A stretch of 64,000 nt of DNA from Parabacteroides sp900760525 (GTDB taxonomy: Bacteria > Bacteroidota > Bacteroidia > Bacteroidales > Tannerellaceae): contig NZ_CP187555.1 of the NCBI RefSeq assembly GCF_049860805.1, positions 4,712,001 to 4,776,000 on the forward strand. The letters are read 5' to 3'. Positions 8,584-17,096 of this stretch are shown piece after piece; positions within the stretch are counted from its first letter, which is position 1; each line of letters opens with the position of its first letter. The notes beneath the pieces are model-generated. The model saw only the letters and a list, made by a program, of their open reading frames with translations. It did not search any database and had not been told where the DNA came from. The position numbers were made by a program, and so were the translations under genes.

Positions 8584-9570
8584 TTAATCCATAACCTGGC
8601 CGTGATTTTCGGCAATCTGTATCATACGGTCGTATTCTTCCGGAGTCAGGTCCATATAGTAGTATTTGGACGGGTTGTCGTGTTTGCCACGGACAATCAC
8701 CTCGTAGTGAAGGTGCGGGCCGGTAGACTTTCCGGTGTTACCCACTTCTCCGATCACTTCTCCGCGCTTTACTTTCTGCCCGACGCGTGCACGGAACTTG
8801 CTCATGTGGCCGTAAAGCGTCTGGAATCCATGCCCGTGGTTGATCATCAGGCAGTTCCCGTATCCCTGTTTCCAGGCGGCAAAGGTAACGACGCCATCAC
8901 CGGTCGCATAGATCTCCGTACCTACTTTGGCGGAAAAGTCCATGCCGGAGTGGAAGCGGGGAGTACGGTAGATCGGGTCGATACGCACACCGTAACCGGA
9001 TGCCGTACGTTTCAGGTCCTTATTCGCAATCGGCTGTATCGCGGGAATGCACTTGCTTCGTTCTTCCTGGTTCTTACCCAATGTGATGAGTTCCTCCAGC
9101 GAGTTGGACTGGATGTAGAGCTGCTTGCTCAGCATATCCATCTTCTGGGTGGTCGAAACTATCAGTTCGGGATTGGACAGGCTCATCAGATGCTCATACC
9201 GGTTGGTCCCGCCGAAGCCGGACTTGCGGACGGATTCGGGGATCGATTCCGCCTGAAAGATTGCCCGGTAGAGGTTTTCGTCGCGTTGTTGTATATCATC
9301 CAATACTTCCAGCGCATTGGTCAGACGTAACGAAAGTACCTCATATTGAGTTTGTAACAGCTTGTTTTCTTTCTTCAGTAGCGATTCTACTGGCGAATCG
9401 AACGTGCGGGAAAAGATAAAGAAAATGCCTACGCCGATCACGATACCGATACTCAGGTGGCGGAGCACACCGAAAAAACGGTCTTTGGCGGAGGGGTAAA
9501 CGCGCTCGTAACTGAGCGTGTTGGGGTTATATAAGTAATATGTTTTTCTGCTTTTAAATAGTTTCATCAA
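8584..9570 (-). CDS. M23 family metallopeptidase (LytM domain), membrane anchored
   Basis: A murein hydrolase or hydrolase-regulator of the LytM/M23 type, 328 residues. One membrane segment lies at about 36-55 (GVLRHLSIGIVIGVGIFFIF), followed by a periplasmic coiled coil (65-100). The LytM domain spans about 200-300, with zinc ligands H207 and D211 (HSGMD) and H288 in the GPHLHYE motif, plus H255 in LYGHM. All metal ligands are present, so it is probably catalytically active and not a degenerate activator. The first codon may be either of two adjacent ATGs. It is divergent from alaS and upstream of the MerR gene. Confidence 0.9.
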   Translation of the reverse strand: MMKLFKSRKTYYLYNPNTLSYERVYPSAKDRFFGVLRHLSIGIVIGVGIFFIFSRTFDSPVESLLKKENKLLQTQYEVLSLRLTNALEVLDDIQQRDENLYRAIFQAESIPESVRKSGFGGTNRYEHLMSLSNPELIVSTTQKMDMLSKQLYIQSNSLEELITLGKNQEERSKCIPAIQPIANKDLKRTASGYGVRIDPIYRTPRFHSGMDFSAKVGTEIYATGDGVVTFAAWKQGYGNCLMINHGHGFQTLYGHMSKFRARVGQKVKRGEVIGEVGNTGKSTGPHLHYEVIVRGKHDNPSKYYYMDLTPEEYDRMIQIAENHGQVMD

Positions 9571-9612
9571 ATATTTTCTTGCTTGGATACGTGCAAAAAT
9601 AATAATTTGCTG

Positions 9613-9620
9613 TACTTTTG
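9613..9620 (+). promoter_or_regulatory. Probable -7 promoter element for alaS
   Basis: TACTTTTG matches TAnnTTTG, 45 bp before the alaS ATG in the gap between divergent genes. No TTTG lies at the normal -33 distance. Confidence 0.5.
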
Positions 9621-9664
9621 CAAATTGTTTTTCAGAATATTAACGAGACTATATAGAATAGATT

Positions 9665-12292
9665 ATGTTGACAGCAAAAGAAATCCGTGAATCATTTAAA
9701 GACTTCTTCGCTTCCAAGCAGCACCAGATTGTGCCTTCTGCTCCGATGGTTGTGAAGGGCGACCCTACATTGATGTTTACCAATGCAGGTATGAACCAGT
9801 TCAAAGATATAATCCTGGGGAACGTACCCCGTAAATATCCACGTGTCGCGGATTCACAAAAGTGTCTTCGTGTGAGTGGCAAGCATAACGACCTGGAAGA
9901 GGTAGGACACGATACGTACCACCATACCATGTTTGAAATGTTGGGTAACTGGTCGTTCGGCGACTATTTCAAACAGGAAGCGATTAACTGGGCGTGGGAA
10001 TACCTGGTTGAAGTGTTGAAACTGAATCCCGACCGCTTGTATGCAACCGTGTTCGAAGGAAGTCCTGCCGAAGGTCTTTCCCGCGACGACGAGGCTGCCG
10101 GCTATTGGGAAAAGTTCCTGCCGAAAGACCATATCATCAATGGTAACAAACACGATAACTTCTGGGAAATGGGTGATACGGGTCCTTGCGGTCCTTGCTC
10201 CGAAATCCATATCGACCTCCGTCCGGAAGAGGAACGTGCCGCTATCCCCGGCCAGGACATGGTGAACAAAGACCATCCGCAGGTGATCGAAATCTGGAAC
10301 TTAGTGTTCATGCAGTACAACCGCAAGGCCGACGGCTCGCTCGAACCGCTGCCTGCACGTGTGATCGATACCGGTATGGGATTCGAACGTCTCTGCATGG
10401 CTTTGCAGGGCAAAACATCCAACTACGATACGGACGTTTTCCAGCCGATCATCAAAGTGATTGCCGGTATGGCAGGTACTTCTTACGGCAAGGACAAACA
10501 GCAGGACGTGGCTATGCGCGTAATTGCCGACCATATCCGTACGATCGCCTTCGCCATTACGGACGGACAGTTGCCTTCTAATGCAAAGGCCGGCTATGTT
10601 ATCCGCCGAATCCTGCGCCGTGCCGTTCGCTACGGCTACACGTTCCTGGATCGCAAAGAATCCTTCATGTATAAACTGTTGCCCGTGCTGATCGAAACAA
10701 TGGGCGATGCCTATCCGGAACTGATTGCACAGAAGACGTTGATCGAAAAGGTGATCAAGGAAGAAGAAGAATCTTTCCTGCGTACACTGGAAACCGGTAT
10801 CCGCTTGCTGGATAAAAAGATGGAGGAAACAAAGGCTGCCGGAAAGAACGTGATCAGCGGCGTAGATGCCTTTACTTTATATGATACATACGGATTCCCG
10901 TTGGATTTGACCGAGTTGATCCTTCGTGAAAACGGCATGGAAGCCAACATCGACGAGTTTAACGTCGAGATGCAGAAGCAGAAGGACCGTGCCCGCAACG
11001 CTGCCGCTATCGAAACCGGTGACTGGGTAGTGCTGAAAGAGGGCGGATCGAGCTTCGTCGGCTACGACCTGTTCGAATGCGATGCCGAAATCCTGCGTTA
11101 TCGTCAGATCAAGCAGAAGAATAAGGTACTATATCAGATCGTTCTGGACCAGACTCCGTTCTACGCAGAGATGGGTGGACAGGTCGGCGATACCGGTTGG
11201 TTGATTGCCGATGACGAGACGATCGACGTGATCGATACGAAGCGCGAAAACAACCTGCCTGTACATCTGGTAGCTAAATTGCCGAAAGATGTAACGGCTA
11301 CTTTCACCGCTAAGATCAACGAGAAGAAACGTATCCAGTGCGAATGCAACCACTCTGCCACTCACCTGTTGCACGAAGCGTTGCGTGAAGTGCTGGGAAC
11401 GCATGTCGAACAGAAGGGCTCTTATGTTTCTCCCGACTCCCTGCGTTTCGACTTCTCCCACTTCCAGAAAGTGACGGACGAAGAAATCCGTAAGGTGGAA
11501 AAGTTAGTGAGCGAAAAGATCCGTGCTAACTATCCGCTGGAAGAGCATCGCAATATGCCGATCGCCGAAGCGAAGGCATTAGGCGCTATGGCTCTGTTCG
11601 GTGAAAAGTATGGCGATGAAGTTCGTGTGGTTAAATACGGTAACTCTATCGAGTTGTGCGGTGGTACGCATATCCCTGCAACCGGCATGATCGGTTCCTT
11701 GCGTGTGGTTGGTGAAAGCTCCATCGCGGCAGGTGTACGCCGTATCGAAGCGGTAACGGCCGAAGGTGCTGAAAACTACACCTTCATGTTGCAAGATTCC
11801 CTGCGTGAACTGCGTGCGATGTTCAACAATGTGCCGAACCTGTCTCAAACCATCAAGAAAGCTATCGAAGAGAATGCCGAACTGAAAAAGCAGGTAGGCG
11901 ATTATCTGAAAGAAAAAGTTCAGCAGTTGAAGAAAGATTTGATTGCCAAAGCGGTTGAGCGTAACGGCGTGAAAGTCGTCGCATTCCGGGGCGAGGCCAA
12001 TGTCGATGCTATCAAAGACTTGGCTTTCCAAATCAAAGGCGAAAGCCATACGGACGAAAAGGTCTTCTTTGTGGCAGGAATCAAAGACGGCGAGAAGTGC
12101 GCGTTGATGGTCATGCTGAGCGAAAAGCTGGTATCCGAAGGCTTGAATGCCGGCAAACTGGTGAAAGAGGCAGCGAAACTGATACAAGGTGGCGGTGGCG
12201 GCCAGCCTCATTTTGCAACAGCCGGAGGCAAGAATGTGGCCGGACTGGGTGAAGCTGTCGAACACATCCTGGACGCGGCCGGTCTGAAATAA
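9665..12292 (+). CDS. alaS: Alanine--tRNA ligase
   Basis: The 875-residue product charges tRNA-Ala and hydrolyses mischarged Ser/Gly-tRNA. The class II catalytic core is at the N terminus (GNVPRKYPRVADSQKCLRVSGKHND, then EMLGNWSFGDYF). The editing domain has the zinc ligands of HSATH (563-567) and CGGTH (C665). The C-terminal C-Ala region ends in the GGGGGQPHFATAGGK glycine-rich segment. The length is normal for the enzyme. Start ATG 9665 gives MLTAKEIRESF, the usual AlaS N terminus. No frameshift or missing motif was seen. Confidence 0.98.
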   Translation: MLTAKEIRESFKDFFASKQHQIVPSAPMVVKGDPTLMFTNAGMNQFKDIILGNVPRKYPRVADSQKCLRVSGKHNDLEEVGHDTYHHTMFEMLGNWSFGDYFKQEAINWAWEYLVEVLKLNPDRLYATVFEGSPAEGLSRDDEAAGYWEKFLPKDHIINGNKHDNFWEMGDTGPCGPCSEIHIDLRPEEERAAIPGQDMVNKDHPQVIEIWNLVFMQYNRKADGSLEPLPARVIDTGMGFERLCMALQGKTSNYDTDVFQPIIKVIAGMAGTSYGKDKQQDVAMRVIADHIRTIAFAITDGQLPSNAKAGYVIRRILRRAVRYGYTFLDRKESFMYKLLPVLIETMGDAYPELIAQKTLIEKVIKEEEESFLRTLETGIRLLDKKMEETKAAGKNVISGVDAFTLYDTYGFPLDLTELILRENGMEANIDEFNVEMQKQKDRARNAAAIETGDWVVLKEGGSSFVGYDLFECDAEILRYRQIKQKNKVLYQIVLDQTPFYAEMGGQVGDTGWLIADDETIDVIDTKRENNLPVHLVAKLPKDVTATFTAKINEKKRIQCECNHSATHLLHEALREVLGTHVEQKGSYVSPDSLRFDFSHFQKVTDEEIRKVEKLVSEKIRANYPLEEHRNMPIAEAKALGAMALFGEKYGDEVRVVKYGNSIELCGGTHIPATGMIGSLRVVGESSIAAGVRRIEAVTAEGAENYTFMLQDSLRELRAMFNNVPNLSQTIKKAIEENAELKKQVGDYLKEKVQQLKKDLIAKAVERNGVKVVAFRGEANVDAIKDLAFQIKGESHTDEKVFFVAGIKDGEKCALMVMLSEKLVSEGLNAGKLVKEAAKLIQGGGGGQPHFATAGGKNVAGLGEAVEHILDAAGLK

Positions 12293-12317
12293 GAAGAAAG
12301 AGATGTTTCCCCTGCAA

Positions 12318-12368
12318 GAAACTTTAGTTCCATGCCTATGAAACTTTAGTTCCATAAGCATGGAATTT
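12318..12368. repeat. Tandem 16-bp repeat with terminator-like hairpin after alaS
   Basis: GAAACTTTAGTTCCAT occurs at 12318-12333 and again at 12340-12355, a 22-bp period. TTCCATGC in the first copy can pair with GCATGGAA (12358-12365), followed by a T-rich stretch. It may end the alaS transcript, but it also sits just before the aroB promoter. Confidence 0.6.
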
Positions 12369-12380
12369 TCTTTTCCTTGT

Positions 12381-12411
12381 TTTGATAATCGGATAACATA
12401 TAATACCTTTG
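12381..12411 (+). promoter_or_regulatory. aroB promoter
   Basis: TTTG (12381-12384), 19-bp spacer and TACCTTTG (12404-12411) form a complete Bacteroidetes promoter. The predicted transcription start falls about 20 bp before ATG 12441. This makes the longer in-frame ATG at 12360 untenable, since it lies upstream of the promoter. Confidence 0.75.
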
Positions 12412-12440
12412 TCGTAACGATTATAATAAAAAAGGACATT

Positions 12441-13505
12441 ATGGCCGCTCAAAAAGTAGTAATTAGCAAGGATCTCAAAGCCGATTTGCAGGCGTTCTTT
12501 GCTTCCATGAGTTATGATAAACTTTTTATCCTGACCGATACGAACACACAAGAAAAATGTTTTCCGCTGGTAAAAGATATTCCTGCCTTCCAGGATGCCC
12601 CGGTTATTACCGTAAAGGCGGGCGATACGCATAAAGACATTCAACAAGTCGCTTATATCTGGTCGCGTCTTTCGAATGAAGGTGCTTCCCGCAATTCACT
12701 TTTAGTCAATCTGGGCGGCGGTATGATTACCGATATGGGAGGTTTTGCTGGTGCGACTTTCAAACGCGGATTGCGGACCGTCAATATCCCGACTACCCTG
12801 ATGGCCTCGGTCGATGCGGCTGTAGGAGGGAAGACCGGGGTTAACTTCAACGGTTTGAAGAATGAGGTCGGTTCTTTCTATCCCCCCGAATGCGTCTTTA
12901 TCGATTGTGAGTTCCTGCGTACGCTCGATCGCGACAACTTGCTTTCCGGCTATGCCGAACTGATCAAACACGCGTTGATCAGTTCGATGGACATTTACGC
13001 CTCTGTCTTGTTGTTCGACCTCGATGCGAGGATCGATTATGCTTTCCTGAACAAGATGGTTGCCCAATCCGTAGCCGTAAAAGAGCGCATCGTGGAGGAA
13101 GACCCGAAAGAGCATGGCATCCGCAAGGCGCTGAACTTCGGTCATACGATCGGTCATGCCTATGAAAGCCTGTCGTTCAGGAAAAACCGCCCTTTGCTGC
13201 ATGGGCATGCGGTTGCTGCCGGTATTGTCAGCGAATTGTATCTGTCTCATAAAGTATGCGGTTTCCCGATGGAGAAACTGAGCCAGGTCGTTTATTATCT
13301 GAAGGAGTATTATCCGGCTTTCGTGTTCGATTGCAAGGATTACGATACCTTGTATGAACTGATGACGCACGATAAGAAGAATGAGGCGGGGATTATCAAC
13401 TTCACCTTGCTTTCGCAAGTGGGTGATGTTCAGATTAATCAGCAGGTAAGCAAAGAGAAAATCCTCGAATCCTTGGATTTTTATCGTGAAAGCTTTGGAA
13501 TATAA
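12441..13505 (+). CDS. aroB: 3-dehydroquinate synthase
   Basis: AroB converts DAHP to 3-dehydroquinate, the second step of the shikimate pathway, using NAD+ and a divalent metal. The 354-residue product has the NAD-binding GGGMITDMGGFAGATFKRG segment, then IPTTLMASVDAAVGGKTGVN, the substrate-binding NEVGSFYPP, and the metal ligand motif FGHTIGHAYE with a further His in LLHGHAVAAG. The length is usual. I chose ATG 12441 (MAAQKVVISKD) because a full promoter lies just upstream. It is a single gene, followed by tRNA-Pro. Confidence 0.95.
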   Translation: MAAQKVVISKDLKADLQAFFASMSYDKLFILTDTNTQEKCFPLVKDIPAFQDAPVITVKAGDTHKDIQQVAYIWSRLSNEGASRNSLLVNLGGGMITDMGGFAGATFKRGLRTVNIPTTLMASVDAAVGGKTGVNFNGLKNEVGSFYPPECVFIDCEFLRTLDRDNLLSGYAELIKHALISSMDIYASVLLFDLDARIDYAFLNKMVAQSVAVKERIVEEDPKEHGIRKALNFGHTIGHAYESLSFRKNRPLLHGHAVAAGIVSELYLSHKVCGFPMEKLSQVVYYLKEYYPAFVFDCKDYDTLYELMTHDKKNEAGIINFTLLSQVGDVQINQQVSKEKILESLDFYRESFGI

Positions 13506-13524
13506 CGAAAAATATTTACCTTTG
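13494..13524 (+). promoter_or_regulatory. tRNA-Pro promoter
   Basis: TTTG (13494-13497) and TACCTTTG (13517-13524) with a 19-bp spacer form a perfect promoter overlapping the 3' end of aroB, 16 bp before the tRNA. Confidence 0.75.
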
Positions 13525-13540
13525 CAGCCGTAAAACAAAG

Positions 13541-13615
13541 CGGGGTGTAGCTCAGCCCGGTTAGAGTACGCGTCTGGGGGGCGTGTGGTCGGAAGTTCGA
13601 ATCTTCTCACCCCGA
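13541..13615 (+). tRNA. tRNA-Pro (anticodon GGG)
   Basis: The 75-nt cloverleaf has acceptor arms CGGGGTG and CACCCCG, a D stem GCTC/GAGT, an anticodon loop CTGGGGG with anticodon GGG, and a T arm GGAAG-TTCGAAT-CTTCT. The discriminator base is A. CCA is not encoded (the next bases are CAT). Some G-U pairs in the anticodon stem are normal for this isoacceptor. It reads CCC and CCU proline codons. Confidence 0.95.
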
Positions 13616-13636
13616 CATAGCTGAGTAAATATAAAA

Positions 13637-13664
13637 GGTTTGCAAGAAATTGCAAGCCTTTTTT
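13637..13664 (+). terminator. Terminator after tRNA-Pro
   Basis: GGTTTGCAA (13637-13645) pairs with TTGCAAGCC (13650-13658) over a GAAA loop and is followed by six T bases. Confidence 0.85.
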
Positions 13665-13693
13665 GTGGTTTGTAGGAAGCGGTAAAAAAGAAA

Positions 13694-13736
13694 AACCGGC
13701 ATAAGCATAACAATTGTTACGACTATGCCGGTTTTT
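13694..13736. terminator. Terminator of the receiver-protein gene
   Basis: AACCGGCATA (13694-13703) pairs with TATGCCGGTT (13724-13733), with A-rich sequence on the left and T-rich on the right, so it can work on both strands. It lies just beyond the stop of the leftward receiver gene. Confidence 0.8.
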
Positions 13737-13760
13737 TAGAATATGTCATCATCCGGATTC

Positions 13761-14150
13761 TTACCAGGTGATCTGCGGTAAGAATTTGGAAATCGTTTTC
13801 TTCAATTCGACGATGTTGATGGGCTTGGTGATAAATCCATTGCTTCCGGCAGCACGGGCAGCTTCCATGTCATTTTCGAAGGCATAAGCAGACTGCATGA
13901 TGATCGGGATGTTCGTGTCTTTTTTCCTAATCTCTTTCAGCGCTTCTATGCCGTTCATCTCCGGCATTTTTATATCCAGCAAAATCATATCGGCTCCCTT
14001 TTCTTCAAAGACTTTCAATAGCTCCAAGCCGGTTCTGGCCTGAAGAACGTTACAGTGTCTTTTTAAAATGGTTTTTAATAGCAGGAAATTGCTTTCCTCG
14101 TCTTCTGCGATCAGAATAGTTACATTGTAGTTATCTTCGTTCGTGCCCAT
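13761..14150 (-). CDS. Stand-alone response regulator receiver protein
   Basis: The 129-residue product is a single CheY-like receiver domain without an output domain. It keeps the acidic pocket E16/D17 (IAEDEE), the phospho-acceptor D59 in MILLDIKMPEMNG, the Ser of MQSAYA and the Lys of FITKPI, so it should be phosphorylated. I start it at ATG 14150 (MGTNEDNYNV); a TTG at 14174 in frame is less likely. No histidine kinase gene is nearby, so its partner is unknown; similar single receivers act in Bacteroidetes as CheY/DivK-like or hybrid-kinase partners. It is monocistronic with its own terminator. Confidence 0.85.
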   Translation of the reverse strand: MGTNEDNYNVTILIAEDEESNFLLLKTILKRHCNVLQARTGLELLKVFEEKGADMILLDIKMPEMNGIEALKEIRKKDTNIPIIMQSAYAFENDMEAARAAGSNGFITKPINIVELKKTISKFLPQITW

Positions 14151-14437
14151 ATCTTTTATATTATCTGTGAACAAATTTCAGCATTAATTTTCACATAACC
14201 AAATAGAATAGAACTTATTCTATATTTAGTGAGTCGATTGTACTAACTTATCATGAAATATTGTAAATCCGGGATTGTATTCATTTTTCATGTTTATTGA
14301 AAATAAAAGGTCCGAAAGGTTGAAAGATCCGAGGATGTTTGTATATTTAGTGCATTAAACGAAGCAGCGAGGTTAAACTTACCGCTTTCGGGAATGGTTA
14401 TTTATGAAGAACAAGTATAACTTTAAAATCAAACATC

Positions 14438-14701
14438 ATGGGAAAGAGTCAATTAATTCACAACAATGAGTTTCATTTGATCAATAAAGCTGAAATTCGC
14501 AAGGCTACAGGTAAATTGGTAGAAGCATTGAATCTGGCTGCAGGTTCAACGGACGGATTCGATATTTATAAAGTAGTGGATGCCTATTTTACGGACTTGG
14601 ACAAGCGTCATGAAATAAATGCTTTGCTGGGTATCGGTGAAAGTTGTCAATATTACGGTGAGCAGGAACAAGTAGAGGAAGTGATCAAGGAGGTGGACTA
14701 A
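14438..14701 (+). CDS. Hypothetical protein, 87 residues
   Basis: I do not recognise this small protein. It starts MGKSQLIHNNEFHLINK, has no signal peptide or membrane segment, is mostly helical in character and ends in an acidic stretch (YGEQEQVEEVIKEVD). Only one Cys is present. It stands alone, with 287 bp of AT-rich sequence upstream that holds two TATATTTAGTG motifs (near 14220 and 14342) but no clear promoter, and a strong terminator just downstream. The clean ORF with its own terminator supports a real gene. Confidence 0.65.
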   Translation: MGKSQLIHNNEFHLINKAEIRKATGKLVEALNLAAGSTDGFDIYKVVDAYFTDLDKRHEINALLGIGESCQYYGEQEQVEEVIKEVD

Positions 14702-14735
14702 GAGAACTTTCTCTATTCTTTTTTTCAAGCAATAA

Positions 14736-14767
14736 AAAAGGAGATATCCGGGTGGACATCTCCTTTT
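14736..14767. terminator. Bidirectional terminator between the 87-residue ORF and rpsA
   Basis: AAAAGGAGAT (14736-14745) pairs perfectly with ATCTCCTTTT (14758-14767) between two convergent genes, with A/T runs at both ends. Confidence 0.85.
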
Positions 14768-14789
14768 ATTTTATCTGAATTGACGGATC

Positions 14790-16583
14790 TTATTTACCAG
14801 CCAATTTTTCTTTCAGAGCAGCGAGTTCTTCAATGTCACCCAGTGTAGTCTTTTCAACCGGACCGGTTACCATTGCAGATTCTTCTTCTTTCTTGCCACC
14901 GCGTTTTGCAGATGATTTCTTTTCGCCAGTTTCTTTCTTAGCGCCTTTCTGTTCATCTTCGAAGATACGGCTGTGAGAAAGGATGATTCTCTTAGCTTCC
15001 TTGTTGAATTCGATTACCTTGAACTGCAGTTTTTCGTCTACAGCAGCCTGAGAACCGTCTTCTTTTACCAGGTGTTTCGGAGTTGCGAAACCTTCTACGC
15101 CGTAGGGCAGAGAGATTACAGCACCTTTATCCAGCACTTCGATGATTGTTCCTTCGTGGATAGAACCTACAGTGAAGATTGTTTCGAATACATCCCAAGG
15201 ATTTTCTTCCAGCTGTTTGTGGCCTAAGCTCAAACGGCGGTTTTCTTTGTCGATTTCCAGAACCTGAACTTCGATTTCTGCACCGATCTGAGTGAATTCC
15301 GACGGATGTTTGATTTTCTTTGTCCAAGACAGGTCAGAGATATGGATCAAGCCGTCTACGCCTTCTTCGATTTCTACGAATACACCGAAGTTAGTGAAGT
15401 TACGAACTTTAGCCATGTGGCGTGAACCTACCGGGAAGCGAGATTCGATATCTTCCCATGGGTCGGCTTTCAGCTGTTTGATACCCAGAGACATCTTACG
15501 TTCGTCGCGGTCCAGAGTCAGGATAACAGCTTCGATTTCGTCACCAACTTTCATGAAGTCCTGAGCAGAACGCAAGTGCTGTGTCCAAGACATTTCAGAA
15601 ACGTGGATCAGACCTTCTACGCCCGGAGCGATTTCGATGAATGCACCGTAGTCAGCCATAACGACAACTTTACCTTTAACTTTGTCGCCAACCTTCAGGT
15701 TTGTATCCAAAGCATCCCATGGGTGCGGAGTCAGCTGTTTCAAGCCGAGAGCGATACGTTTCTTTTCGTCGTCGAAGTCAAGGATAACCACGTTGATCTT
15801 CTGATCCAGCTGAACGATTTCTTCCGGATGAGAAACACGGCCCCAAGAGAGGTCTGTGATGTGGATCAAACCGTCTACGCCACCCAAGTCGATGAATACA
15901 CCGTAAGAAGTGATATTCTTAACCGTACCTTCCAGTACCTGGCCTTTTTCAAGTTTGGAGATGATGTCTTTCTTCTGCTGTTCAAGTTCAGCTTCGATAA
16001 GAGCTTTATGAGATACAACAACATTCTTGAATTCCTGGTTGATCTTAACGATCTTGAATTCCATTGTCTTACCTACAAATACATCGTAGTCGCGGATCGG
16101 TTTTACATCGATCTGAGAACCCGGCAAGAATGCTTCGATGCCGAATACGTCAACGATCATACCGCCCTTAGTACGACATTTAATGTAACCTTTGATGATT
16201 TCGTCTTTTTCAAGAGCTTCGTTTACACGATCCCAAGAACGTGTAGCGCGTGCTTTCTTGTGAGACAGGATCAACTGTCCTTTTTTGTCTTCCTGGTTTT
16301 CGATGTAGACTTCTACTTCGTCACCAATTTTCAGGTCCGGGTTGTAACGGAATTCAGCCATAGATACAACGCCATCCGATTTGAAACCGATGTTCACTAC
16401 AACTTCACGTTTGTTCATTGCAGTTACAGTTCCCATAACGACTTCTTTGTCCTTTACAGTGTTCAAAGTCTCGTCATACGTTTTTACAAGATCGTCCTTG
16501 CTTACTTCGCCGTAAGAATCGCCCTTTTCAAGAGCTTCCCAGTTGAAATCATCAATGGGTTGAATGTTCTTTAAATTTTCCAT
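14790..16583 (-). CDS. rpsA: 30S ribosomal protein S1
   Basis: The 597-residue product carries six consecutive S1 RNA-binding (OB-fold) repeats. Typical repeat cores are visible: GTVKNITSYGVFIDLGGVDGLIHITDLSW, GKVVVMADYGAFIEIAPGVEGLIHVSEMSW and AKVRNFTNFGVFVEIEEGVDGLIHISDLSW, each abridged here as the start and end of its beta barrel. The C terminus is a Lys/Glu-rich tail (GAKKETGEKKSSAKRGGKKEEE) followed by a short helix, as in other Bacteroidetes S1 proteins. S1 binds mRNA on the small subunit and helps translation initiation, which matters in Bacteroidetes because they rarely use Shine-Dalgarno pairing. It is monocistronic with its own promoter upstream. Confidence 0.95.
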   Translation of the reverse strand: MENLKNIQPIDDFNWEALEKGDSYGEVSKDDLVKTYDETLNTVKDKEVVMGTVTAMNKREVVVNIGFKSDGVVSMAEFRYNPDLKIGDEVEVYIENQEDKKGQLILSHKKARATRSWDRVNEALEKDEIIKGYIKCRTKGGMIVDVFGIEAFLPGSQIDVKPIRDYDVFVGKTMEFKIVKINQEFKNVVVSHKALIEAELEQQKKDIISKLEKGQVLEGTVKNITSYGVFIDLGGVDGLIHITDLSWGRVSHPEEIVQLDQKINVVILDFDDEKKRIALGLKQLTPHPWDALDTNLKVGDKVKGKVVVMADYGAFIEIAPGVEGLIHVSEMSWTQHLRSAQDFMKVGDEIEAVILTLDRDERKMSLGIKQLKADPWEDIESRFPVGSRHMAKVRNFTNFGVFVEIEEGVDGLIHISDLSWTKKIKHPSEFTQIGAEIEVQVLEIDKENRRLSLGHKQLEENPWDVFETIFTVGSIHEGTIIEVLDKGAVISLPYGVEGFATPKHLVKEDGSQAAVDEKLQFKVIEFNKEAKRIILSHSRIFEDEQKGAKKETGEKKSSAKRGGKKEEESAMVTGPVEKTTLGDIEELAALKEKLAGK

Positions 16584-16659
16584 TCTCTAATTGTTAATAC
16601 TTAAGTTTGTTTTAATTAGTAAGTTAGACATTATGTTGTCATCTCTCAAAAATCGGGGG

Positions 16660-16667
16660 CAAAGGTA
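16660..16667 (-). promoter_or_regulatory. rpsA promoter -7 element
   Basis: On the minus strand TACCTTTG matches TAnnTTTG about 80 bp before the rpsA ATG. CTTG 18 bp upstream (16686-16689) is a one-mismatch -33 element. Confidence 0.6.
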
Positions 16668-16735
16668 ATGCTTTTTTCTGACTTGCAAGGCTTTTTACAT
16701 GGAAAAACAATCTTTTTGACTTGTAATACCGCTAC

Positions 16736-17095
16736 TTACATCTTTTCTTTCTGAGACATTTGCCTTCTTTTGAATATTTGTCTGAACTTGTAGTCGACCC
16801 CTAACAGGATTAAGGCAAGCATCCCGATATAGGCATAGAATGGCAGTGTGCTCATATTGGGTATCTGTACGGATATTTTGGGGATGCCCATATAAAGGAA
16901 TGAGGCGATCGCGATGCCGATCATTAGCAGCGAGGCTGCGATGACGGCAATCCATCCCCAGCGTTCGTCGCGCTTGCGTATCCGTTCGGCTTCGGCCATG
17001 ATCTGCATCATCACGTTGGTACGGAATGAAGCGGGAAGTTCCTCTTCAGGCATCCGGCTAAACAGGTCTTTCAATATGTCATTCTTCTCGGTCAT
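16736..17095 (-). CDS. Small membrane protein, possible anti-sigma partner of the upstream ECF factor
   Basis: This 119-residue protein has a cytoplasmic N-terminal part (MTEKNDILKDLFSRMPEEELPASFRTNVMMQIM, given in part), then two membrane segments (about 45-68, WIAVIAASLLMIGIAIASF; and 82-102, LPFYAYIGMLALILLGV) and a short basic tail. It begins 1 bp after the ECF sigma stop codon, so the two are one operon. The layout (short cytosolic helix region before membrane helices, directly behind an ECF gene) is that of an anti-sigma factor, but no zinc-binding HxxxCxxC motif is present. The assignment rests on position. Confidence 0.6.
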   Translation of the reverse strand: MTEKNDILKDLFSRMPEEELPASFRTNVMMQIMAEAERIRKRDERWGWIAVIAASLLMIGIAIASFLYMGIPKISVQIPNMSTLPFYAYIGMLALILLGVDYKFRQIFKRRQMSQKEKM

Positions 17096-17096
17096 T

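Noticed and set aside
12318..12368. CRISPR-like repeat
   Set aside because: Only two 16-bp units with a 6-bp spacer and no cas genes; better read as a short tandem repeat or terminator.
15576..16574. 332-residue plus-strand ORF antisense to ribosomal protein S1
   Set aside because: Shadow of the repetitive S1 coding sequence, Phe/Val/Asp-rich with no recognisable domain.
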